NCBI GenBank assembly: GCA_905221605.1
Contig: CAJNDS010002823.1
Span: 22,501-85,000, forward strand
DNA from: Symbiodinium natans
Lineage: Eukaryota > Sar > Dinophyceae > Suessiales > Symbiodiniaceae
Direction of reading: 5' to 3'
Length of the DNA: 62,500 nt
The notes below the pieces were generated by a model. It saw only the letters and a program-made list of their open reading frames with translations. It was not told the origin of the DNA and searched no databases. Position 1 is the stretch's first letter; the number at the start of each line of letters is the position of its first letter. The position numbers were made by a program, and so were the translations under genes. This document shows, in pieces, positions 32,368 through 43,708 of the stretch.

Positions 32368-32567
32368 CTTTGAGCATGTTCATATACAAGATGGTGGCCA
32401 GGTGTGCCTCTACTGTAGTGAGAAGGCAACGCCTGGTGCAGCGGCAGTAGTCCCAACCGAACTGCTTCCGCTGCCGAAAGCATAAGGGCAGCTGTCGCTA
32501 CCAGAATTCGGGGCACGGAGCTTAAGAACTGTCCGGTGCACTTCCAGATGGTCCGGTCAGGCAAGGT
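32368..32567 (-). CDS. Exon of 66 codons, unrecognised protein
   Basis: This is the longest single open exon candidate in the window. Minus strand: acceptor GGGCTTGCTACAG, phase 0, then TLPDRTIWKCTGQFLSSVPR, ILVATAALMLSAAEAVRLGL, LPLHQALPSHYSRGTPGHHL and VYEHAQ, to the donor CAAAG|GTCGATG in phase 2. The middle contains a hydrophobic alanine/leucine helix (about residues 20-42) that may be membrane-associated. The island is about 300 bp free of telomeric repeats. The next minus island (32160-32215) is open too, but the join was not resolved. No family is recognised. Confidence 0.5.
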
Positions 32568-33122
32568 CTGTAGCAAGCCCTACCTGGAAGCAGGCCGGCT
32601 GTCGTGGGCCATGGATTGAACTCAAACTTTGTAGAGTTTAGGGTTTTTGGATTTTAGGGTTGAGGGACGGCATGAGATACTCAGGATCTACAATATGGTA
32701 TGAGACAAATGATTGAAGCACAGGGTAAACAAGCATACATACAGCTATGCACTACGGAGGTATGTCTGGGCTTTTGCAGCAACACACGTGTAAGCGCTTG
32801 CATAAATTAATGTAATTTAGATATACATATAAAGGTATATGTATGAATACGCAGCTACATCTCGAATATACACTTGAAAAGACAAAGGAGATCAAGCACG
32901 GGCACGCTGCTTGTTTGAAGGGGCTGAAAAAAGGGAACCTGACCCCGTCAAAAGGGAAGAAGGGTTTAGCCCCCGGCCCAGGACGACAGTCTTCGCCACG
33001 TGCACTGCGAGACTTTCAGCTGTACACTGTCACCGGGGGTCCAAGTACATCAGCCGTTGCGGGATTGTCGGGCCTACGGCCCTTGAGCCCTCAACCCCAA
33101 ACCCCAAACCCTAAACCCTTGC

Positions 33123-33430
33123 AGGTCAAGGGACTAAAGGAGGGACCCTTATAAGGGACCTTTAGTGGTTATTTGGGTGCTACTTAGGTAGTTAGGGACT
33201 ATGTAAAGTGTGTATATATATATATGTAGAGAGAGAGAGATATATATATATATATATACTTAGTTGTCCAGTAAACTGGGGGAGTTAAAGGCTAACCTTT
33301 GGGAATATAAGGAGATTGTATTACCCCAAAAAAGGTTAAAGGTTTCTACTCTACTACTAGGTATATAGGGGTGATATAGGGGAATCAGATTAAGGCTCGC
33401 TTCTAGGGGTCTCTCCTTATACCCCTGACC
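33123..33430. mobile_element. Inverted-repeat element family 7, copy b, expanded by (AT)n
   Basis: GGTCAAGGGACTAAAGGAGG then GACCC at the left; GGGGTCTCTCCTTATACCCC then TGACC at the right. The interior shares GGGACC...GTGGTTATTTGG and CTACTTAGGTAG with copy a, and contains TATATA/GAGAGA runs at about 33210-33260. Confidence 0.65.
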
Positions 33431-33484
33431 CTGCAAGGGTTTAGGGTTTAATGGGCATCAGGTCTTCACTCCAGCTTGGGGAAA

Positions 33485-33570
33485 GGGTTTAGGGTTTAGG
33501 GTTTAGGGTTTAGGGTTTAGGGTTTAGGGTTTAGGGTTTAGGGTTTAGGGTTTAGGGTTTAGGGTTTAGG
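33485..33570. repeat. TTTAGGG array, about 12 copies
   Basis: Uninterrupted G-orientation heptamers. Confidence 0.97.
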
Positions 33571-35234
33571 GTCCAGGGAAGTATTCCATAGTTCGGTGCT
33601 TGGGCCCCCGAGGTTCACCAGTTCGTCTCGCCTGTCCATGCCAGAGCCTGGGGTTTAGGGTTTAGGGTTGGGGGGCTTGGGGTTTCGGGTTTGGGGTTCT
33701 AGGGCTTGTATGTAGGGTTTATAGGCTTCATAACCCTAAACCCTAAACCCTAAACCCTAAACCCTAAACCCTATAGGGCTTAGGGATCCAAGGTTCCGGG
33801 TTGGCAGTTCTGTAACTTAGGGTCCCTTTTTGAGCTCCCCTCTAGATAGCATGGCACAGTTACAACATAAGGGATTTCACAAGATTTAAGGGACCCACTA
33901 TGGGGTTTAGGCTCTAGTGCTTGGTAGGATTTGTAGGGTTTATACGATTTAGGGCTTATAGGGTATAGGGTTTAGGGTTTAGGGTTTCAGGCTTAGAGAG
34001 GTGCGGCAAAAATGAACCCACAACCTGAAAGCATCGGTACCCAAGAACTGGCGGATTTAGGGCTTAGCGAAGTCTAGGGTGTAAGGTGCATATAGGGGGG
34101 GACTACTGGCTTTGAACGAAAACCCTTGCAAAAAAAAAACAAATAAAGAATAACAAAAATAGTGAAGGGCTACTGAGATGCACGAAGAGCAGCCTTTTAG
34201 CTATAAGGTTCGGGGCGGTATGAAGCAATCCGTGGTCAAGGTTGACGTCCTTGTCTGGGTGGAAGAGTCTGTGACTGCCGTGCGTTTATGGTTTCGGGCT
34301 TCGGCTTTGGGGGAAAACGGGGCTTAGGGTTTAGGGTTTTTTAAAAGCTCTTTTAGGGCTTCGGCTTAGGGTGTAGGGGCTTAGCGTTTAGGGCTGTTTT
34401 GGGCTCTCTTTCTCGATGAGATTGACCACGTGCTTGGGCAACGAGTCAGCGGAGAGCATCTTGGTACTTGATGCCCTGACCCTTGCCCCTCTTGCTCCTC
34501 CGAGGGAGGCCGGACTCGGGACCCTAACCCCTGACCCCTAAACCCTAAACCCTAAACCCTAAACCCTAAACCCCAAACCCAGACAAAGGAGCTTGCAGGT
34601 CTGGGATGTAGGGCGCCTGGACATCTGCTTCGCCAGCACCAGATCATAAACCTTCAGCCCCACACCCGTCAAACCTAAAAAACCCCAAATCCCTCCCACA
34701 GGGCAAACCCACCTTTGCTTGAGCAAGGCCCCCCACCCGTCCCATGCACCAATGGGCGGGGGGCGGGGTTCCCGGTATGCAGGTTCAAGCTTTAAGGCGT
34801 AGGCACGGCAGTCAGGGCAGCTAGGGTTCAGGGTGGAGATGCACTCAACCCAAAACCCCCACACCCTAAAACCCTCAGAGCTCTTCTCTATGCTGGGAAC
34901 CCCCCCCCCCCCACTCCCCACCGCCCACCAAACCTGAAAGGGGGCTCCCAGTGTTTTTTTTGCATTGGGCACTCTCACAGAGGATCCTACGACGTTTGGA
35001 CATCCTACATTCTAAATGCTAAGGCCCTAGACGCCTGAAACCCCTTAGACCCCCCCAAACCTCTAAACCTTAAACCCCTTCGACCCCTAAACCTTAAACC
35101 CCTAAACCCGAAACCCTAAACCCTAAACCCTAAGCCCCTAAGCCCCTAAACCCCAAACCCGAAATCCTAAACCCTAAACCCGTAAAGCCCTGCCCTCCCA
35201 GCCCTCCACATCCGACACACATGGGTTTAGGGTT

Positions 35235-35407
35235 AAGCCCTAAGCCCTAAGCCCTAAGCCCTAAGCCCTAAGCCCTTAGCCCTAAGCCCTAAGCCCTAAG
35301 CCCTAAGCCCTAAGCCCTAAGCCCTAAGCCCTGAGCCCTAAGCCCTAAGCCCTAAGCCCTAAGCCCTAAGCCCTAAGCCCTAAGCCCTGAGCCTGAGCCC
35401 TAAGCCC
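35235..35407. repeat. CCCTAAG heptamer array, about 24 copies
   Basis: A homogeneous array of the variant heptamer AAGCCCT/CCCTAAG with three single-base variants, between canonical heptamer tracts. Confidence 0.97.
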
Positions 35408-35689
35408 CAAACCCTAAACCCTAAACCCTAAACCCTAAACCCTAAACCCGAGGCCTGAACCCTGAACCCTGAACCCTGAACCCTGGTGACGGCCTTCGTC
35501 CTCGGTCATCATCGAAGTCCTTTAGAGCCTCGGAGGCTTCCAGGGATGCGGGCCTCCTGAAATACATAGGGGGAGTTCCCTAAACCAAAGGGGTTTAGGG
35601 TTTAGGGTTTAGGGCTTAGGGCTTAGGGTTTAGGGTTGAGGGTTTAGGGTTTAGGGTTTAGGGTTTAGGATATTCGAAACCTGCCCGGC

Positions 35690-35818
35690 TACACGGAAAG
35701 GCCCCCTAGATGTAAATTGGGTTATGAGGGCCCGAAATTGGGTTAAATGTCCTACTATGTAGGTTACAATTCCCTTAACTGACTGAAGTTCGTACTGTAA
35801 GGGGGCCCCTACTTGTGC
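35690..35818. mobile_element. Inverted-repeat element family 8, copy b
   Basis: GGTTACAATTCCCTTAACTG then ACTGAAGTTCGTACTGTAAG and GGGGCCCCTACTTGT match 24399-24515. The left part GGCCCCCTAGATGTAAATTG is the inverted counterpart of the right end. Confidence 0.65.
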
Positions 35819-37435
35819 ATGCGTGCGTTGATGGCATAGATCAACTTGCACGTGGGACTGAAGATCTGCAAGTGGCTGAAAGGCCTACACCCCCAAACCC
35901 GAAAGTATCCTTCTACCTCACAAGAATGGCAACGACATGGCAAAGGAAAGAAGGCTAGGGATCAGGGTTGAGGTTTTGGGGCTAAGTGTCCCCAAACCCT
36001 AAAAACCTAAACCCTAAACCCTAAACCCTAAGCCTTATAAACCCTAAACCCTCGACCCTAGGCCCTAGACCCTAAACCTAAACGGGCTCAGGATTTATGA
36101 TTTCGTGCTTGGGCTCACGAAGCCGGTCCGCTCAGTTGTTTATGGTTTTTTACAGTCTTTTTTGCCGGGGCGGGGGGGGGTTGGGGTTTAGGGCTTGACC
36201 ACGATAGTGTGGGCCCGTAAAAAGGGGACCCCCTTTCCCCCTTACATACCCTAGCCAAGTGCAGGGCCCATAATTCGGAATTGAAGGGGCTAAGGGGCCA
36301 TATTCAGGGGCCATGAAGCTTCCCTTAGGGGTTAGGGAAACCCGAAACCCCAAAACCCAAAACTCCAAACCCCAAACCCCTAACCCTAAATCCCTAAACC
36401 CTAAACCCCAAAACCCCAAAACCCCAAACCCTAAACCCAAACCCTATATCCCAAGCCCCAGGTTCGGTGAGATTACTTCCCAGACTCTCAATGGGGTTCA
36501 GGGCCCTTCGTTGTAAGCTTGCTCAGGTGTAGTAGAGGGTTTAGGATTTCGGGTTAGCCTGCATCCCCCTGAATTCCACTCAAGAGACGGCTTTAGGGCC
36601 TTGGAATAATTTGGGGCTTTAGGGTGGCGGGGCCCCTAAAGAGTCTTCGAAATCCGAAGGGCGGAAAGATGGCTGGCGCGCTCGTGGAGGGGACTCCTGG
36701 GGCTTCGGGTCGTTTAGGGCCTGGGGCTTGAAGCCTTGCTGGGATCAGCGTTTTTTCCTAACCTTTTGCTGCCTGAAGCACGAGAGCCTGAGAAAGCACG
36801 CCGTGGGAAGTTACAGTGCAGGTTGGGTTTTGGGTTTTGGGTTTAGGGTTTAGGGTTTAGGGTTTGGGGTTTGGGGTTTGGGGTTTAGGGTTTAGGGTTT
36901 AGGGTTTAGGGTTCAGGGTTCAGGGTTTAGGGTTTAGGGTTTAGGGTTTAGGGTTTAGGGTTTGGGGTTTGGGGTTTGGGGTTTGGGGTTTGGGGTTTAG
37001 GGTTTAGGGTTTAGGGTTTATAGGGCTTAGGGTTTAGGGCAGTGGCAGCAGAGCGGGGTGCAGTTCGAATTGCTGGCTGCGTCGTCTCTACGGTTTAGGG
37101 TTCAAGCATTAGGGGAAGGAGAGGTCAGATTCTACAGAGCTTCGCTATGTTCTGTGTCAAGACTGGTTATATGGCGTCTTATGACAATGATGGTCCCAGC
37201 ACAGCCCTTGCCAGACTAACTGCGCCCTAAACCCTAAACCCTAACCCTTAACTGGCCCTAAACCCTAAACCCTGAACCCTGAACCCTGAACCCTAAACCC
37301 TAAACCCTAAACCCATAAGAAGGTCTGCATGAAAGCCGACATTGAACCTTACACCCCAAAAGAGCCCATATCGGCTCTTGCACGACATAGCTAAGAGCAT
37401 TCCCAAGTAAGCCGTTTGACCACAAAACCCTTAAA

Positions 37436-37520
37436 CTTGGGATGTTCCCCCTTCATAGGGATTATCATAGGGGGGTACTCGAATCCCTATTAAGGACGGT
37501 TCTAAGGGCGAACATCCCAA
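37436..37520. mobile_element. Inverted-repeat element family 2, copy a
   Basis: TTGGGATGTTCCCCCTTCAT at the left and GGCGAACATCCCAA at the right. The interior TAGGGATTATCATAGGGGGG then TACTCGAATCCCTATTAAGG is shared with the other copies. Confidence 0.8.
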
Positions 37521-37679
37521 CCCCTAAACCCTGAAGCCGAAAACCCAAGACCCTAAACCCTGCAACCCTCCAAAACCTTGCAGCATCCTCTAAACCCTTG
37601 AAATGGGGGATTAGGGTTTAGGGTTTAGGGTTTAGGGTTTGGGGGAAGGCCCAAACCTCATCTGGCTCTTTGTCGTGAA

Positions 37680-37765
37680 TGGGGGAATGAGGTACCCGAC
37701 ACAATCCCTTGAAGTGTGTAGATGTACGGGGGTATAAGGTACCAAATTCCCTCATTCCCTACACT
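37680..37765. mobile_element. Hairpin element, single copy in window
   Basis: GGGGGAATGAGGTACC at 37681 is inverted-repeated as GGTACCAAATTCCCTCATTC at 37738-37757. Size and form are like the families described here; no second copy was recognised. Confidence 0.45.
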
Positions 37766-37813
37766 AGGAACCAGGGGGTCATTCGCATCACCCTAAACCC
37801 TAAACCCTAAACC

Positions 37814-37845
<32 letters not shown>

Positions 37846-37992
37846 ACCTTCAACCCTCAACCCTCAACCCAAACCCCCACCAAGCCGCAGCATCCAGCTT
37901 CAGCGCGAAGCTCGCAGCCGTTGGCAGGTCATCCCTGGGATGGTTTTAGGCTTCGGGTGGCGGGGCAACCCTTGCTTGTCCTACTCAGGGTT

Positions 37993-38160
37993 AGGGTTTA
38001 GGGTTTAGGGTTTAGGGTTTAGGGTTTAGGGTTTAGGGTTTAGGGTTTAGGGTTTAGGGTTTAGGGTTTAGGGTTTAGGGTTTAGGTTAGGGTTTAGGGT
38101 TTAGGGTTTAGGGTTTAGGGTTTAGGGTTTAGGGTTTAGGGTTTAGGGTTTAGGGTTTAG
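37993..38160. repeat. TTTAGGG array, about 24 copies
   Basis: G-orientation heptamers with one 6-mer at about 38083, followed by CTTTAGGG variants to 38250. Confidence 0.97.
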
Positions 38161-38633
38161 GCTTTAGGGTTTAGGCTTTAGGGTTGAGGGTTGGGGGTTT
38201 AGGGTTTAGGCTTTAGGGTTTAGGCTTTAGGGTTGAGGGTTGAGGGTTGCGGGTTTAGGGTTTAGGGTTTTCATACTTAAGGTTCAGTTTGGGGTTTGCT
38301 TGGAGGCAACTTGAGAACCAGAGTCTCCAAGGCACATGCATGGGGTGGGCGGTGGGGACGCTATCGGAAGATCGATAGTCTGGCAGACAACGCTTCTGGC
38401 CCTAAACCCTAAACCCAAACCCTAAAACCTAAAGCCTAAACCCTAAATACCCGAAACCCTAGCCCTAAACCCCAAACCCGAAACCCCAAACCCTAAACCC
38501 TAAACCCTAAACCCTGAATTGCCCACCCAAGGCGCTCACAGGCAAGCCGGCAGTAGCTCTTCTGCGAGGACACGAGGGGCCTTGGTTGGGTTCTGTTGCG
38601 CTCCGAGACTCTACAAGAACACCTTCGGCTTGC

Positions 38634-38753
38634 AGGGTTTAGGGTTTAGGGTTTAGGGTTTAGGGTTTAGGGTTTAGGGTTTAGGGTTTAGGGTTTAGGG
38701 TTTAGGGTTTAGGGTTTAGGGTTTAGGGTTTAGGGTTTAGGGTTTAGGGTTTA
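38634..38753. repeat. TTTAGGG array, about 17 copies
   Basis: Uninterrupted G-orientation heptamers, with the family 2 element starting about 40 bp downstream. Confidence 0.97.
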
Positions 38754-38794
38754 GGGGTTAGGGGTTAGGGTTTAGTGTTCCCTAAACCCTAAAT

Positions 38795-38897
38795 CTTGGG
38801 ATGTTCCCCCTCATACGAACAGCCCTTAATGGGGATGAGAACAGGGGGGTTACCTAGTCCCTATTCAGGACTGTTAGTATAAGGGGGAACATCCCAA
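38795..38897. mobile_element. Inverted-repeat element family 2, copy b
   Basis: CTTGGGATGTTCCCCCTCAT then ACGAACAGCCCTTAATGGGG at the left; TTCAGGACTGTTAGTATAAG then GGGGAACATCCCAA at the right. Good inverted repeats of about 30 bp. Confidence 0.85.
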
Positions 38898-38983
38898 ACT
38901 CAAATCCCAAATCCCTAAGCCATGTACTAAAGGGGAATGAGTGCCCCCAGCAGAAAAGACAAGGACGGAGAGGGTTGTGGGTG

Positions 38984-39141
38984 TACTTGGAGGCTCATTG
39001 TACTTATTAACCAATTACAACTGTACTTCTAACTGTACTTATGACTTATAACCATCTTAGGGCACTTAAGTATTACGGGGCTTATAATGGGTTATGACTA
39101 CAGATATGATGGGTTAATAAGTACCATTAAACTCCAAGTAG
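38984..39141. mobile_element. Inverted-repeat element family 5, copy b
   Basis: TACTTGGAGGCTCATTGTAC at the left, GTACCATTAAACTCCAAGTA at the right. The right arm GGGTTAATAAGTACCATTAA is uninterrupted, giving the reference state for the telomeric insertion in copy a. Confidence 0.85.
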
Positions 39142-40330
39142 GGTGGCATGCGCCGATGGCTTCTGGGTTCGTCTTCTATGGGTTTGGGGGGGGGGGGGGG
39201 ACTTGGGTTTAGGGTTAGGGCTTCGGGTTATAGTTCCCTAATACTCCCTAAGGAGTTTCCCTAAGGTTCCCTGGGTACCTACCCCTCATAACACCCCCCC
39301 CCACCCAAGAACCCTATAAATGTCAACAAGATCACCTGCACTCTACTTCTGTTCAAAGACAAACCTCTTGTTGCTAAATGGAAAACAGAAGGCACTTAAA
39401 GAATTTACGGTCTTGCGTAACCCAAAACATTGGCCCCGGATCCAAGATTCAACATTCAAGATGCCTGGGGGGAAACTTTATCCAGCAAACGCTCCTCGGG
39501 CATTTGCCTTTCAAACGCCCTAAGCCCCAAAAGTCCAGGGCCCTAAACCCGAAACCCTATACAAATGAAATAAGGACCGCAGACTCCCAGAACCAACGAG
39601 GACATTCTTCTACATCAATCACGGCACTTTTGCGTTGCGGGTGGCGGTGCGGGGTGGGGGTGGGGGGGTGGGGGGTGGGGTGGGGGGGTGGAGGGGTGGG
39701 GGGGTGGGGGGTGGGGTGGGGGGGTGGAGGGGTGGGGGGAATACCATACATACTTATACTTATATATATATATATTTATTTATCTATGTACTTGTATTAT
39801 ATTATATTATACTATATTATACTATACTATACTATATCATATGTTATACTATATTATATGATATATTTACTTAGACACACACCACATATACACATACAAA
39901 TATACATGCACACTCCATACGCATGTACATGTCTACATGCGTACATATATAACCATCAATTTCCGAAAAGCCATAGATGCACAGGCAAGCCGAAGTTCAA
40001 AGCAACTTGGCCATAAACGGAAAGGCAAGACTCCCCAAACCCTAAACCCTAAACCCTAAACCCCTAAACCCTAAACCCATGAACTCCTTATAAGCCTACG
40101 GGCCCTCAGCCCAGGGATGAGAACCCAAGTCGAATGCGCCGGAGTGGCCGATCCACCATGCCGTCCTTCGTTGCCACACAGCCTGGAAGGTGGGATTTTT
40201 CAGTTTAGGGTTTAGGGTTTAGGGTTTAGGGTGTCTCAATGAGTGGGCGCGCTGGTGCTGAAAGCACCCAGGCGCGCGCCCCGACTTGCATAAGCCCACC
40301 CCCGCTGGCGCTCCACCCTCGCCTTAACCT
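39142..40330. other. Island, G-rich tandem repeat, AT-rich block
   Basis: Bases 39310-39600 are non-repetitive without a convincing exon. Bases 39640-39740 hold GGGGTGGGGG units including a tandem duplication of about 40 bp. Bases 39757-39880 are TATATT/ATACTATA repeats, followed by ACATAC-rich sequence to about 39950 and a short C tract at 40035-40080. Confidence 0.6.
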
Positions 40331-40393
40331 TTACGGGTTTAGGGTTCTTTTGAACTCAGATCGTGCTTTCGTAATTTTTCTCTTGTCTATTGG

Positions 40394-41140
40394 TTGGGTT
40401 TAGAAGCTCGGCATCGATGCAGATCAACTAGCCTGAAGGTCGCAGCCCTTAGGCATTGCAAGCGAGATGTCTATCAGTCGAGAGCTGCTGGGGGAGCCAA
40501 AAGTCAGAGGTTTGGGCTTGGGGCTGGCTGCCGCCTTCGCTCTCGGCGACGCTGCGTGCTGGGCGGGGATTTGGAAAACTTGCTTGGAAGGGCGTGAAAT
40601 CAGAGGTTTGGGCTTTCGCCATGCTGATGTTGCATCTTTTGTGATTTTCGTCTTTTGTAATGTTGGGCTTAGACGTCCATTATTCGAGGGCTTCTGGGAG
40701 GGCCAAAAAGTCAGAGGTTTGGGATTGGGTTGGCTGCCGCCTTCGGTTGGGATGGGCGGTTGCTGCAAGCTACATCTGGAAGGCCTGGTTGGAGGCCGCC
40801 TATCTGGAAGGCCTTGCTGGAGGCGTGGTGGTCTTGTGAGTCTTTCGAAAAATGCCAAAAGCCCAAAGGTTTGGGCTTGGGGCTGGCTGCCGCCTTCGCC
40901 CTTGGTGATACTGCGTCCTGGTTGGGGATCTGGATCCCTTGCTTGAAAGGGCCTCCCAGAAAGGGGCCTCAACCCAAGGCCTGCTTTTCAGGCGGGGGCC
41001 TCCTAGGCAGAAACTCACAGTTTTCCAGTGAGTCTTTCTGAAAGTGCAAAAGCCCGAAGGTTTGGGCTTGGGGCTGGCTGCCGCCTTCGCCCTTGGATGC
41101 TGCTGCTGCGTCCTAATTGGGGATCTGGATCCTTGCAAGG
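40394..41140. repeat. Tandem units of about 150-207 bp in a telomere-free zone
   Basis: A core GGTTTGGGCTTGGGGCTGGC then TGCCGCCTTCGC recurs at 40509, 40716 (diverged), 40868 and 41059, with a shorter piece at 40605. Each full unit continues with a GCGTCCTGG..TGGGGATCTGGA segment and a GCTTGGAAGGGC or GCTTGAAAGGGC segment. Long frames on both strands cross the units, but they change frame between copies, so coding is doubtful. It could be a satellite or the remains of a transposon. Confidence 0.75.
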
Positions 41141-41238
41141 GGCCTCAAGCCAAGGCTTGGCAAACGTGGGCCAGGGCCAGCGCCCTGACCCAGCACTCCG
41201 TCGTTGGTCAAATTCCAGAAAACGAGAGCCCGCCCAGA

Positions 41239-41440
41239 ACCGTCGATTTCAGTACTAAAAAATCGCATTTTTAATTGGGACCGGGCCGATCCTGGGGCCC
41301 CCTCATTTGGGGCGTTTTTGGCTGAAACCGGCGCAGGCTCGACCGTCGATTTCAGTACCAAAAAATCGCATTTTTAACTGGGGCAGATCCTGAAATCGCC
41401 CTCATTTGGGGTGTTTTTGGCGGCAAACTTTCCCCTTCAA
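41239..41440. repeat. Two-copy tandem repeat, period about 103 bp
   Basis: ACCGTCGATTTCAGTACTAA then AAAATCGCATTTTTAA at 41239-41275 recurs with few changes at 41343-41379. Both are followed by CCCTCATTTGGGG(C/T)GTTTTTGGC. It adjoins the 40394-41140 units and is also free of heptamers. Confidence 0.85.
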
Positions 41441-41640
41441 GGGGGGTCGGAGTTTTGAGCCAGGGGGGTCTCCGAATACTAAACTGCTTCGAAAATGAAA
41501 AAATACGACCCCCCGTGAAAAGGTCGCCAGGGTCCGGTGACCCTTTGAAGGTCCTTAAAAAGCTCCCAAGCAGCTTGAAAAGTTCTTGAAGAGGCTCCCA
41601 ACTCCACAGGGCCAGCTCCCTGCTTTCAGACAGGCGTCCA

Positions 41641-41770
41641 AAAAGGGGCCTCCCAGGCAGGGGCCTCCCAGGCAGGGGCCTCCCAGGCATCCGAGGCAGA
41701 GGCCTCTCAAGCAGGGGTTGGCAGGCAGCTCGTAGGCAGGGGCCTCCCAGGGGCCTCCCAGGCAGGGCCT
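41641..41770. repeat. 15-bp minisatellite (GGGGCCTCCCAGGCA)
   Basis: Three direct copies at 41645-41690 and further partial copies to 41770. The same motif appears singly at about 40950-41010, linking it to the neighbouring tandem zone. Confidence 0.85.
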
Positions 41771-41997
41771 ACACCGCGAGGAAAATTGCTGGTCCAGGAA
41801 ACACGACGATGCCTCTGGAAGGGGCCCAGGAGACCTCCCAAAAAAAGGTTGCGATGTTTTGCCCGAAGGTTTTGGGGTATCTTATTCTAGACGGGTTTCT
41901 TGCCAGCGACCTGCCGGGTCCACCGCGCAGCCCGCAGCTGCCTGCGGGACTGGAGCTCCGTCGCCCGCTGGAGGGCTTCTGGCTCCGGAGCTACCTA

Positions 41998-42112
41998 GGG
42001 TTTAGGGTTTAGGGTTTAGGGTTTAGGGTTTAGGGTTTAGGGTTTAGGGTTTAGGGTTTAGGGTTTAGGGTTTAGGGTTTAGGGTTAGGGTTTAGGGTTT
42101 AGGGTTTGGGGT
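41998..42112. repeat. TTTAGGG array ending the telomere-free zone
   Basis: About 13 G-orientation heptamers then TTTGGGG variants. The first after roughly 1.65 kb without any tract. Confidence 0.95.
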
Positions 42113-43592
42113 TTGGGGTTTGGGGTTTGGGGCTTAGGGTTGACTGACGCAGTAAACCTCGAAGCCCAAGACCCCAGGCCTTCGATCAAAAAAAACACAA
42201 ATAAAAAGCCCTCAGACGCCCTCAGCCCTGTAAGCCCCAAAGACCAAGCCAAGCTGGAAACATCCCAACCTGCCAACCGTACACACCACACCAACAAAGG
42301 CACTCCACTAGCCATAGATTCAGTGAAGCTGCAGCGGATCACGGTTTGAGCGTCCTAATTTCAGCTTACACTGCGAGAGGTGGATGACATGAGGCTGGCC
42401 CTGATTATGGGGGGGAGGGGGGGTGGACTGGGGAACCAAATGAACCCTGAAAGAGTTTATGGTTCATAGACCTGAATAGGGGTTATATATGGTAGTATAG
42501 GGTATATGGCCCCAATTTTCAGGGCTCAATTTAAAACGAGTTTGGACATCCCTCCAAACTCCTTCGGACTGGAGCCCTGATTTAGGGTGTAGGTGTAGTT
42601 TAGCTTGCAAAGCCTCCCCGCCTGCAAAACCTGACGCACTCCCCTAAACCCTAACCCTAAACCCTAAGGCCCTAAACCCTAAACCCTAAACCCAAAGCGC
42701 CAGCGACTTTTAGGGTTTAGGGCTTGGGGTTTGGGGTGTAGGGTGTAGGCTTTATAGGGCTTAGGGGTATAACTTCTGGCAAGGTTATTTATGGTTATGG
42801 GGTGAACCCCGGCCCTAAACCCTACAACCCTAATCCGCCGAGGCCTCGGGCCGGAGGTGTATAGGTTGCACCCCCCTCCAAATCCTCCCCCCACACCATT
42901 TTTCGGACCCTTTTTTTTTGCCTCAAATGGGTACCCCCCCTAGGAAACCGGGGTCCGCAAGCGGACGGTTCGCCAGGACCAAAACCAGTTGAAGCCCCTC
43001 CCAGCAGGCCCCCCCCCTCCCCCCCCTACCCCCCCCCCCCCCCCCCCCTGCCTCTGAAGCACCCAAAGCTAGTGAATATTGGTGAGCGGGTTTTGGAGGC
43101 TCAACTGGTGTGAGCACGGCCGGGGATGCATTACACGAGCCGAAGAGTCTAAGCTTGAACCTAAACCCTAAACCTTAAGCCCGAAGCACTCCCCCCTCCC
43201 CCTTCCCCCCTCCCCCCCCCCCCCCTACCCCCCCCCCCCATACGATCAATCCAAGCCGAACCGTCTCTTGAACCCTAAACCCAAAAAAACACTAAACCCA
43301 AAGCGTGAACCTTGAGCCCTAAGCCCTCAATCCTAAACTAACCCTCAACCCTAAACCCCAAACCATAAACCCGGAACCCTAAACCCTAAACCCAACCCTT
43401 ATTGCTTGGGGTCCAGCGACTTGGGCGCTGCGGAATCACACCATGCTCACGCGGATGCGCTGGGCCGGGCCGAGGCGGGTCGCGTAGCGTCAGAATTATA
43501 TACTTCGCATTAAGAACCTACTCTCTCCCCCTTCTCCATAACACACATTTTCCGTCTTTCTCTGCAAACAAGATACATAACTCCCAGGCCCA

Positions 43593-43708
43593 ACAGTAAC
43601 CTGGGTCCTAGGTATTAAAAAACAAAGGGTACCCTTTTTTGATTAAAAGGGCCTTAGAAGGGAACCTAAGCCCTAAAAAAGGAACAAGGGCCTACTTTGG
43701 GCCCTAGT
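43593..43708. mobile_element. Inverted-repeat element family 3, copy c
   Basis: CAACAGTAACCTGGGTCCTA then GGTATTAAAA...AAAGGGTACCCTTTTTT at the left; GGAACAAGGGCCTACTTTGG then GCCCTAGTAG at the right. It is followed at once by a CCCTAAA tract and then CACTGGGCCACCAAG, an end typical of family 4. Confidence 0.7.

Larger units (their letters stand above)
33571..37435. other. Telomeric tracts, CCCTAAG array, family 8 element, unassigned islands
   Basis: Islands at 33570-33650, 33790-33890, 34140-34300, 34400-34520, 34590-34980 (minus frame open over about 139 codons but low in typical protein character, spanning a C-run), 35480-35580, 36150-36320, 36480-36830 and 37040-37230. A possible family 6 element (AAGGGGCCATATTCAGGGGC) lies at 36292-36330, with a relative at 52341-52384. 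No family-level protein call is possible. Confidence 0.4.

Noticed and set aside
34559-34978. 139-codon minus frame as a gene
   Set aside because: It crosses a C-run and telomeric variants; residues from those parts (GFRV, GGGGV) inflate its length, and no splice-bounded core stood out.
39640-39740. CRISPR-like array
   Set aside because: The G-rich repeats are a tandem duplication of about 40 bp without spacers; telomeric tracts with islands likewise lack constant spacing and constant repeat-spacer form.
40424-40972. Open frames of 159 (plus) and 182 (minus) codons as genes
   Set aside because: They run across tandem units that are conserved as DNA but shift frame between copies; a coding repeat would keep frame.
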